Positions 55,350-64,000 of a stretch of 64,000 bases of DNA are shown here, in pieces. How positions within the stretch are numbered: position 1 is the first letter of the stretch; each line of letters opens with the position of its first letter. This stretch comes from Ophioderma brevispina (Eukaryota; Echinodermata; Ophiuroidea; Amphilepidida; Ophiodermatidae). The position numbers and the translations under genes were made by a program. The stretch is from NCBI GenBank assembly GCA_023653785.1, contig JAMKCH010005439.1, positions 89,163-153,162 of the forward strand, read 5' to 3'. A model generated the notes under the pieces. That model searched no databases, was not told the DNA's origin, and was given only the letters and a program-made list of their open reading frames with translations.

Positions 55350-56590
55350 CATTTATTTCCTCATTTACTCTTCTCTACCCAGGTGTATAAAGGGGTACCG
55401 ATGTCATGAAATATATACATTGTCTATAGCTCTGTCACTGAGTACCGCACCGTCCATTTCTTCTCTGTGTGTTCGACGCATCATTGGTTTCAGCATTGCT
55501 TCCAATATCCTCGTCTACAGAATCACGGATCATTTCGTATATATTATCGTAAGAGCAATTATACTCTGTCATGAAGGCCTCTCAGATTCGTTACACAGGC
55601 ATTATTCAATGATAGGAAGGTAGCAGACTCGTTGTGCGGGAGGAGTGGCGAATCCTCCAAAGCAAAATTACACGGATGAGTCTGGTCCAAACGCTAAGGA
55701 AAGAGAAATGGCCACTCCGCACACCAGTTTCCTCGGCACGACACTTTTAGCATACATCAGCTTGAGGGTACATGTAATTTAATTAGATCACCAGTATCAA
55801 CCATTTGAAATATACCCTGTGCATGACATAAAGCCAAATGCGGCTTGGAAAATAAAGCGAAAGTGATTATGCACTCAACTTTAAAACCGATGCATAATTT
55901 GAAGGAACAGTCCACCATGGACAAATCAGAGCATATTCAAGCAATATACCCTAGAGCAAACGTACCAAGAGGTTGATAGGGGAGATCGGAATACATATAG
56001 AGAAGAAAACATGTTTTTATCTTAAGCTCTTTGCCATTCAAGGAATCCGCCATGATACGATGTAACTTTCTTTTCTGCCACAAGACGTAATTTCGCCTTT
56101 TTTCACTAGTGCAACTATATAGTACAATTCCACTCTACTAAAGACTAATGCGGGTTCGGTAGATAATTTTGATATTGATATGAATAAATCCATTAGAAAA
56201 TAACATTTCTGGAATAAAGCCTTATGCATATCGTCACTGGGCAGGAAAAACCTCCTATATGCATTTGACCTTTTAAATCAAAGGCTCCTATGTGAAAGTG
56301 GACCCCATTTTTCAAACCTCTATGTGCAAAATGACATTTCTCGGCAGAACTGCCTGTAACAAAAATCCTAAAAGTAAATAGTAAACATTCTGATATCATC
56401 ATTGGCTAGAGCAAAATCTGGCCAAAAAGTAATTGCCTTAATCTTATTCAATGTTGAATTCAACTTTTGACCCATGTACAAAACCAAAATTGACTTTTTC
56501 ACTATTTTTACAGTTTTAACCCATAACTCCGAAACGATAAGTCACGGTAGTGTAAACCATACCTTTTTGGCATCCTTGCATCCAGACCAA
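55350..56590. other. Unassigned sequence with a SINE-like motif
   Basis: CTACCCAGGTGTATAAAGGG (~55376) resembles the post-head block of tRNA-SINEs. An inverted pair TGTGCGGGAGGAGTGGC / GGCCACTCCGCACA brackets about 75 bases at 55634-55724. No coding exon supported. Confidence 0.35.
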
Positions 56591-56629
56591 CATCATGGTG
56601 TGTTTTTCAACACAATCGGAATATTGTAA

Positions 56630-56735
56630 AATGTTGACCCCTGTATAACCTTGACGCCCAAGCTGGGGTCCATTAAGGGGGTTGGCACGTGCTTCCATGA
56701 AATTTATGGATTATCAATGCCTAAAGTACTTGTGT
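56630..56735 (+). repeat. Dispersed repeat shared with 15230-15335
   Basis: Shares GACCCCTG..TAACCTTGA and ATTATCAATGCCTAMAGTACTTG with the copy at 15 kb. Non-coding. Confidence 0.5.
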
Positions 56736-56849
56736 GCAAGAACCCCCTCCCCTTACGAAAACTACGAAGCATTTTTTCCCACAAAGATTCTTAAAAATTA
56801 GCAAAATATTATTTTCAGATTCGGAAAAAATATTATAATTAATAATACA

Positions 56850-57140
56850 TTACTGACACTTCCGTTGGTGAACAAGCCTGGGTGTATCCTAGGGACACAC
56901 ACTAATGATCTAATTAACGGGCGATGGGTTCTATTTTTTTCATGAAAATCATTAACTAAATTTTTATATTGTTATTTATTGATTAATTACATGAATTTGC
57001 AAATACTAAAACATGAAAAATATTGAAAATTACTTGTTTTAATTATAGGTTACTGATACTCCCGTTGGTGGATAAGGGGCTGCTAGGGATCCGTAATGAT
57101 TATCTAATTAACGGGGCGTTGGATTTTTAATAATTTTAAT
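56850..57140 (+). repeat. Two ~190-bp units related to the GTGACCARGGG element
   Basis: Two blocks (56853 and 57049 onward) share ACTGANACTYCCGTTGGTG, CTAGGGA, TAATGATNATCTAATTAACG and GGGCGTTGG-type ends. They match the internal CTTCCGTTAGTGCCCAAGG..TTAACGGCC block at 12313-12390. Non-coding. Confidence 0.65.
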
Positions 57141-57144
57141 GAAA

Positions 57145-58395
57145 GTAAGACAAATGCAGACAAAATGAGTGGGAACAAGTATAACGTTAGTCGTATAAAC
57201 TGGCAACTGTAGTTTGCGGGTACTTAGGAAACTCTTGTCTACTAAGTGTGATACTTGGCCAACAATTTTATGGGATTACCCTAAATATGCAGTTGTGCAT
57301 ATTATGATGGAAAGAAAATTCAAATCATGTTTTGTTGGCACATTCAAATCTTGCCCTTTTTTTAATTTTTATGTAAATTCTCCTATTCATGGCCAGATTA
57401 GGAAAGGTCCTTGGGCGGAAGTGGTTTTCCTTTATCGGCGCCATTTGGATTGAGAACAGGCTATTTTCATTCCATGTTAAGTGGTGTTAACCCGTCATTT
57501 AAGGATTGGTAAAAAATTCGCAACGGCAAAGTGGTTTCTAATAGAGTGACTACTTAGTACAGTAAGTGTTAACATCAGTTTTCTTGACAGCCCAAAAACA
57601 TATGTTTGCGAAGTTAGATTCTCCTATTTAAAAAATTCTTCTTGTACATTTTTTTTTTATAAACCTGATTAGCTGGCAGATTCATAAAAATAAAGTTGAA
57701 ATGTCAACATGGCTTCTGCTTTTTAAACATCCGATCCAGGTGTTCTAGCACTTTCTTGCTTTATTTATATTGGCGTGTTCCGTTTCTTCTCATCGGAATT
57801 TTACTTCGACACGTACAAATCAAACAAAAATTAGTTTTTCAGCGCAGTGCAGTGGTTAATGATTGTTTTCTGTAATTATTGAATAGCACTTGTGCTGAGG
57901 GCCTTATCCTGTTACGTTTAGGTTTAGTACACACACATGCAGAAGAAAGAAACAATTCCATTCATGGGAGCAACTCTATTTACCTTCAACGAGGAGGACA
58001 AAATTTGTCTACCAGCGAAACAGACCTCATCAGAAATATATGTGACTTGCTTCCACAAAAAAAAAAACAAACAAAAAAAAAAACGGTTTATTTCAATGGT
58101 CACCCGCTCACTTAAGGAGAAAGAAAGATTCAATGAACATCGAAAAAACAAATACAAAACAAAATAATATCCAGACAATTATTGATTTGGACCAACATGA
58201 AGTGACAATGTTTTTGTTTAAATTTGTATATAATTTTAACGCTTGTTTTATCAGCATTTAAAATCTGTAAAATTAAAACTGTCCACTTTATTTGGGTGTT
58301 ATGTGTAAGGGATCGCTCACCCTCGATCATCATCATGTTAGTGTGTGCAAAAAATTAGCTAATACTTTTTACACGTCCCACATTTTAGATAGCCA
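57145..58395. other. Unassigned sequence
   Basis: No supported exon. A-rich stretch at 58050-58170. Short ORFs only. Confidence 0.35.
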
Positions 58396-58402
58396 CTGTT
58401 AA

Positions 58403-58579
58403 AGGCTGACTCGAGATTCGAAAAATATCAATTTTTTTGTTGTAGTAATTAAAAATAGTCATCTAGAACTAAAGATAGTCACCTAAAATTGCTGAATTCC
58501 AAAGTTAGAGATGATCGGGATTTTCCGCTTTAATGCAGTAAAACAATATAACAGCATCGGGAAATCTCTGAGTCAGCCT
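58403..58579 (+). mobile_element. TTAA-flanked MITE, family AGGCTGAC (copy 2, complete)
   Basis: 177 bp. Left end AGGCTGACTCGAGATTC; reverse-complemented right end AGGCTGACTCAGAGATTTC. Exact TTAA on both sides (58399-58402 and 58580-58583). An internal short direct repeat is AGATAGTCACCTA / AATAGTCATCTA. Matches 563-741 in inverse orientation. Confidence 0.92.
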
Positions 58580-58589
58580 TTAAAAGGAG

Positions 58590-59420
58590 ATGGTCCAAAA
58601 CTCAACCAGTCAGCGTAATGCTCATAATCAATGTTTTTATTTATCCAAATGTAAGGTGTTAGGAGCAACAAAGCGGGATTTGACTCTCTTGTTACCCTAT
58701 TTTAAATAGCAAAATCTGACACTCAAGCACAGACCAGTTTGGCATTATTGTTCAAATGTAGAACACCAGTCTGCACTAACAACGTGGAACGTCTCACATG
58801 TGGTAATATTTTGTATACAACTCTTAGAGCATAATCCACTACGATATATAACGACTTAATGGCTTAATGACAATTTGGATATGTTGTTGTTAGTGATATC
58901 AATATATATTTATATTTTTAAGATTTTTGTTTTTCAAAATTAATTTGTAAAAAATTTTGCCTTGTAGGCATACAATCACAATTGTGTCATCATGAACAGG
59001 ATTCTAGCATTACAAACCAATCAAATTTAAGTAGACCTCTGAAAACTGAGACATAATGTGACAGCTCTCACAACTGCTCAGCGGAATCATCCACCTATCG
59101 CTAAGTCTAAAGTCCATGGAAAGGGTGTGTGGGAATGTAAAAGAACTCAACACCTGTAGCTGACAAAACACAAGTGCGAAAATGCGCCCGTGGGCCAACG
59201 TAGAAATACGTGGAAGTAGAAATGGCGGGAAACACACGCGTAGGCGGGACGTCAAGATGATGGTGCAGCTTTTAATAACAAGATGTAATGTGTAAAGAAC
59301 ACATTAAATTTTATTGATCAAAACACGTGGATTGACTTAAAGGCTGGATACTAGTACAGTAAATTTGCATTTTAGCCCGATTTTAGCCAAGATAAGATAT
59401 CATCAGAAGTGATTTTAATC
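58590..59420. other. Unassigned sequence
   Basis: No gene or element ends recognised. Confidence 0.35.
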
Positions 59421-59427
59421 ATTCATT

Positions 59428-59790
59428 ATGCAATCCGGAATAAAATATTTAAAAAGTAGAGAAAGGATTACTCAAATTGAAAAAAGGAGCAGCATTAAAA
59501 ATGTTTCAAATTCTCCTTTTAGAACTCATACCAGACCATTGTTTAGAAATCTGCTGATCCTTTCTGTTTGTGATATCTATAATACATTTTCGCCACATTC
59601 ACGCAATATCTTTAAGTACACTATGGCTAATCTCTGCATTTAGTGACTAAAGAAACCCATAAGAAATGCTGAAACCGGTCAAACAAAGCTGAATTAAAAA
59701 ACAAAATGAGATCACAGGGTGCTAAAGTATGGAATAACTTACCTAGTGAATTGAAAACACAAAAATACAACTGAAATATTAAAATCGAAG
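59428..59790 (+). pseudogene. LINE ORF2 C-terminal remnant (LINE-E)
   Basis: Plus strand: PFRTHTRPLFRNLLILSVCD followed by an IYN..FKYTMANL stretch (59515-59640). After a stop and shift MRSQGAKVWNNLPSELKTQK (59706-59765), the (I)RSxGPKxWNxLP motif that ends many jockey/CR1/L2-type ORF2 proteins. A T-rich stretch follows at 59790-59830. Upstream RT core is absent: a 5'-truncated, decayed copy. Confidence 0.8.
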
Positions 59791-59829
59791 TGTTTTTTGT
59801 TTTGTTTTTTGTTGTTTTTTTTTTTTTTG

Positions 59830-60720
59830 ACTTTTTGGCTTCTCGAGTGAAACCTTCCATGCCTTCGACTGTACTGTAATATTCGCGATGATTATATTAT
59901 GTATTAGATTATATGGTATCGTCAATAAATATCAAAATGTCAAAAAATCCGGATGGTGCAATCGCAATTACATATGAACCTTTAATATTCGATCTCTGAA
60001 ATTGGGCAATTTGATGATATTGATATTGGATTTTCGCCTTTTTCTGTTCTGGTAGGACCATTGCTATTCACTGGTACTAGGTCATCGGGTAATTACTTTA
60101 TAACAAATCACCATGCATGGTTGTGTGTTGTAGACTTTCAATGTCAGAAAGTCCCAACGAGCTTGAATAAATTAGAGCACCTGCTCAGCGAGAAAATGAA
60201 GCCGGACTCAGAGAGCCATGAGTCGCACCTTACATCGTCTGCATCTACGGCGGTCCGGAAAGTGTGTAGTCTGTGTCAAGAAGGCGAAAGTTATTATCTA
60301 AATTGGTACTGCGCGAGGAGATTACCTTTATCAGGCCGTCATAGAGAATGTGTGTAAATGACACTAAATCTCAATATCTCCGGAAAACGGCGAGGGGTTC
60401 TATGGAAGTTGTGCCATCAGAGGGTCGTTACCAATGTTTTGTTTAAATATGTATAGTAATTGGGTCTGAACCTAGAGAACCTAGAGAGAAAATGAACGTT
60501 TTGTTCGGGTACTGCGGTTACTCGCAAAAACACGGAAAGTTAACCAGCAAAAATCTCTACGGGCGAATCTATTTTTCCCACAATTCCCTTGTGGTATTAT
60601 TCCAGGTCTTGAGAATTTTCAAACGCTGCGCCAACTTTTTTTTTTTCAATTTAGAAACAGGATATACGTACTTACCCGGACCCCGCCGTAGTCTCATCAC
60701 GATCTGATTTTATGAAAAAG
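59830..60720. other. Unassigned; weak exon-like frame at 60061-60357
   Basis: A 98-codon open frame contains KPDSESHESHLTSSASTAVR and VCSLCQEGESYYLNWYC (a CxxC pair) after a TTGTGTGTTGTAG acceptor-like tract. Composition is more gene-like than its surroundings, but no family is recognised and no partner exon is visible. Confidence 0.25.
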
Positions 60721-60726
60721 CCGGGT

Positions 60727-61700
60727 TTATGGCAGGCATAAGGCCAAAGTATTGCCGCAACGCTTTGCGAGAAAGAGTGGCACGCGTGCGTTGCGACATT
60801 CGCAAACGCGTTTTCGACATTTCGGCAACGCGTGCGGTGTAGGCCAATCAAAATCATGAATTTTTTTGACGTATTTCAAAAAAATTAGAACCACACGCGT
60901 TGCAAAGATCTAGCAACGCGTTGGGAAACTCACAACGCGTTGCAGCTTCACAACGCGTTGCGAGATTCACAGCGGTTGTGAGCTGTACAACGCGTTGCGA
61001 AGGTCCAAAGCCATAAGGTCATAACGTATTGCCGCAACGCGTTGTGAGAAAAGTAGCAACGCGTTGCGACATTGTCGGCCAACGCGTTTTGACCCTTATG
61101 GCTTTCACAACGCGCTGCAAGCATTCACAACGCCTTGCGAGCTTCACAACGCGTTGCAACTTCACAAAACGCGTTGTGAAGGCAATATAAGGGTCATAAC
61201 GTATTGCCGCAACGCGTTGTGAAGGTTTGCAACGCGTTGTGAAGGTAGCAACGCGGGGTGAGATTTATATTTTTGAAATACGTCAGCTATCATGTTTTGA
61301 TTGGCCGCCACCGCAATGCAAACGCGTTGCTGAATGAAAAGTCGCAAACGAGCTTGCTGAAATGAGCACGCGTTGCCCGAAATGTCGCAAGCGTGGACTT
61401 TTTCACAACTCGTTGCGGCAATACGTGAGGTCCATTTTATGGCTTGTTACCTTAGCAAACGCGTGCGAAGCTTGCAATAGCATGGTGGAAGGCTCGCAAC
61501 GCGTTTGTGAAGGTTTGCACGCGTTGCAACGGATATAGAAGTTTTTTGAATAGTCACAGCAAATTCATGATTTTCGATTGGCGACACAGCAACGCGTTGC
61601 TGAAATGTCGCAACGCGTTGCAGAAATGTCGCAACGCAGTTGCTACTTTCTCGCAACGCGTGGCAGCAATACTTTATGGACCTTTATGGCTTGCCATAGG
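60727..61700. mobile_element. ACGCGTTG foldback element (copy A), about 970 bp
   Basis: Ends TTTATGGCAGGCATAAGGCC (left) and, reverse-complemented, CCTATGGCAAGCCATAAAGG (right). Both run into AAAGTATTGCNGCNACGC then GCGAGAAAGTRGC, so the ends are long inverted repeats. The interior is packed with the 10-bp palindrome-like CAACGCGTTG (ten or more exact AACGCGTTG, many variants) in alternation with TTCACAA, GAGAAAGTAGC and CGACATTTC spacers. It also holds internal copies of the TCATAACGTATTGCCGC end block at ~61020 and ~61195. No ORF of note; no clear target duplication. Confidence 0.85.
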
Positions 61701-61704
61701 CGTA

Positions 61705-62470
61705 TGTGACCACTGGATATGAGTGAGGTAAACTACCATTTTACAATGAAACTGCAACCTTACAGACAAGGGAGCGGAATATCGTCGGAACAATCGTCGG
61801 CAATTGCCGCACAAGTGGATGGAATGTTTGATCGTCAGCCCTTTACGTGAGTCTCTGCTGCCGGGTCATGCATCTTAAATTACAACGTTGCCGTTTGCTC
61901 ACACATTAATACCAGCAATCGTACACTAAAATTCCCTTCCGAAGTGTCAAGTACACAAGAAAATGAGAGTCCACGTACGATTTGGCGGGCTTGATAAGAT
62001 TAAATAAACAATTCTGTAAGTTTCGCGGTGTTTTTCAGCGTGTTGTTCGTTACATAACTGAAGTATGACCACAAATAACCCATCAATCAATTCAGCAAAT
62101 TCATCAGGAAAAGTGTTTCTTATTTTGGGGCCCAAAAACTGGCTTCATGAGGCACCAAAATGGCAACACTTTCCTGAATGACTTTTATTGATTTAGGCTT
62201 GTTGTCCGCTTATTAATTTCGATTGAAAAACATGGTAATAGAGGGGATTGGTTATTGAAATTGCTAATACAAAATAATATTATTACATAAACCCGGATTT
62301 CCTATGAACAAATAAGTACATTTTTCTAAAAATGATAGTCACTTTGGTGGGACACGTTTTTATTTGCTTATGTCAAGCATGAAGTTAGGTTAGTTTGTAA
62401 ACAAACTGGGCAATAACCCTGCAACAGTCGCGCTCTAATTATTCAAGCTCGTTGGAAATACCATTCAAAT
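61705..62470. other. Unassigned sequence
   Basis: No supported gene or element boundary. Confidence 0.35.
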
Positions 62471-62477
62471 ACAAAAA

Positions 62478-63160
62478 ATGAGCCTTGTGCACAAATGATC
62501 CGAATTTTATATAAGAACAATGCTTTTTTGTTATTGTGATTTTTGTCAAATAATGACTTAACACTTAAGTGCTAAGGTGTTTTCACGTTGGGCACTAGGG
62601 GGGGGGGGGGTCATGGAACCCCTCCCTTAGGCACTTAAGTGTTCATGCAAACATACTTATACTTATTTAATGATGTCCAATTGACGTTTCTTTTTATATA
62701 TATACTACCAAGGGTTGTGTTAAAGAGTTGGACAATTGCCATATAAAATGTCTCTAGGTTATAATTTAGCTTTATGTGACGAGGGGGATTACCCACCAGT
62801 TCAAACAAAATGTTATTTTTATAGGCCAGGTGTATTAAGGCGCGAACAATAATATATTAAAACGCAAGCATTTTATAAATTGCATTTATTGAGATACCTC
62901 TAGATTTTTAACAAAATGATATTTCTTTTTATTTATACAACCAAGGTTGGTCTACAGTCTTCTCTCCAAATTGATAGTGGGCAAACTAAATATCCAGAAA
63001 TAAAGGGGGGGGGGAAGGCGTTGCATTTCAACGATGAATGTCCTCACAGCGAAGACTCCAAAATGACTACTGCAAAATCTAAAAATCTGCAGCATTTATC
63101 CATGGGAATCTTCCAGTCCTGAAAATAACGCTGTCCATCAGTTCAAGACGACCACGATCG
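62478..63160 (+). repeat. Dispersed repeat R2 (copy 2), interrupted
   Basis: Blocks AATGAGCCTTGTGCACAAAT (62479) and TGTCCTCACAGCGAAGACTC (63039) through CAGTTCAAGACGACC (63140) match 24607-24970 in order. Between them lie a TTAA-flanked GTGACCA-family derivative and unrelated sequence. Confidence 0.7.
62569..62634. mobile_element. 66-bp derivative of the TTAA / GTGACCARGGG family
   Basis: Between TTAA at 62565-62568 and 62635-62638, each inside CACTTAAGTG. Ends GTGCTAAGG and, reverse-complemented, GTGCCTAAGGGAGGGG. The centre is a ~12-base G run and GTCATGGAACCCC, as in the larger copy near 12335. Probably a deletion derivative. Confidence 0.7.
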
Positions 63161-63359
63161 GTCCATCCCTTTAATAGTCGATAAGCTACAATTGGGTGGC
63201 AAGTTGGCAAGGGGGAATATTTTATTATTCCAAACCAGTTGGAGCTGAAGAATCAACTCCCACTGTAAGAGTTATTTTTTAAACATTTTTAATATAAAAA
63301 AGGACGGAGGGTGAGGTTATAAATCCCTAACATCCCTACAGTCAGACAATTCATAAAAA

Positions 63360-63455
63360 TCGCCAAAAAAATCCACGCGTAAAGCGCAAGCGCGGAAAAA
63401 CAAATTGTGGGTCCAAAGGACCCCTCCAGGCCCCCTCCCCCGGTTACTTAGTGTG
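63360..63455. mobile_element. Right-end fragment of the GTGACCARGGG family
   Basis: AATCCACGCGTAAAGCGCAA, GTGGGTCCAAAGGACCCCTC and CCCGGTTACTTAGTG match 12455-12530 (AATCCCACGCGTAAAGCGG, GGGGGTCCATAGGAACCTC, CTGGTCACTTAAGTG). Together with 62565 it could delimit an ~885-bp copy. Confidence 0.65.
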
Positions 63456-63464
63456 AAAGTCGTC

Positions 63465-63705
63465 ACATAAATTCATCATTCTGATTGGTCGACAAGTCTC
63501 GGCAACGCCTTGTGGAATTTCCGCAATGTGTTGGACTTTACAACGCGTTGTGGAACGTAAGATCGTGTTGCGAAGCTTACAACGCGCTGTGAATACTCTC
63601 GTTGTGGATCTACAAGAAATTCTTCACTCTAATGCCGACAGCGCAACGCGTGTGAAATTCGGCAACGCTTCGACTTCGTACAACGTATTGCGACACTACG
63701 GTTAT
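63465..63705. mobile_element. ACGCGTTG foldback element, partial copy C
   Basis: ATTCTGATTGGTCGACAAGT then repeated ACAACGCGTTGTGG, ACAACGCGCTGTG, GCGCAACGCGTGTG and CAACGTATTGCGAC, as in the interior of 60727-61700 (compare TTTTGATTGGCCGCC at ~61296). Ends not found. Confidence 0.7.
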
Positions 63706-64000
63706 TATAAATCCCCATGGATTGCATACACAAACATAGCGCAGATGACCGTCGTGACCAAAAACAGGACAAGCATTAACGCAAAAGTTAATAGGCAGGC
63801 TAGAAGGCCTGGGCGAGAAGCGAGCAATATGGAAATATTTTGGTTCATGGATCGATTAGAACAAATAGAGATCTCTACTTTTGCGTACCAAGTAACAAAA
63901 ATTGATGAAAGCGCAAAACGCAACTCACCTACTTGTATTGTAATAAGCTCTCCGCATTATTTACATATCTATGCACGGGACACGGGTACGGAAAATACTA
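63706..64000. other. Unassigned sequence at window end
   Basis: A 72-codon minus-strand frame (63705-63923) has a Leu/Val/Ala-rich, membrane-like stretch (CLLTFALMLVLFLVTTVICA) before its end. It runs to a local stop without a recognisable family. Too short to call. Confidence 0.25.

Overview
The window looks like intergenic DNA from the nuclear genome of an animal, most likely a marine invertebrate. It is AT-rich. Only short ORFs are present, with no operon-like spacing. Microsatellites, long homopolymers, tRNA-derived SINEs, fragments of at least four non-LTR retrotransposons, a dead Tc1/mariner element and many small inverted-repeat elements fill it. TTAGGG-type degenerate repeats inside one short element fit a metazoan telomere motif but do not mark a chromosome end. 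I cannot name the species. No intact protein-coding gene is visible; the best host-gene candidate is a single possible exon at 50181-50395.

Layout. 1-15.8 kb: ends of MITE families, a pyrimidine tract, SINEs, a 21-bp minisatellite with telomere-like repeats (6 kb), an ACGCGTTG foldback element (7.6-8.2 kb), an Sp/CRE-bearing dispersed repeat (8.3-8.8 kb), three adjacent small inverted-repeat elements (11.8-13.2 kb), a GAT microsatellite and a MITE with a 9-bp target duplication. 17-31 kb: an RT pseudogene (18.6-19.6 kb), then 150-bp and 360-bp repeat units carrying YY1-like ATGGCCGCC motifs, a tRNA-SINE and an inverted-repeat element. 32-36 kb: a 715-bp near-perfect palindrome, a TA-flanked MITE and a second Sp/CRE repeat. 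37.5-41.9 kb: a head-to-tail 2.1-2.3 kb tandem duplication. 42.2-44.2 kb: a Tc1 pseudogene split by a 1.1-kb element that carries a minisatellite. 45.5-48.5 kb: long poly-G, a CpG-rich repeat block and a ~175-bp satellite. 49-59.8 kb: TTAA-flanked MITEs (one with a nested MITE and a matching empty site), three LINE families and another 9-bp-TSD MITE. 60.7-63.7 kb: a ~970-bp ACGCGTTG foldback element and relatives.

No genes act together here. The coherent story is layered transposition: non-autonomous DNA elements with TTAA, TA, 7-bp and 9-bp target duplications imply several transposase sources elsewhere in the genome, and nested insertions give a relative order. Copies often differ by many 1-3 base indels and by poly-G/C/A length. 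That could be real divergence or uncorrected long-read error, so frameshifts in the pseudogenes should be treated with caution. All family calls come from reading the sequence; none was checked by database search.
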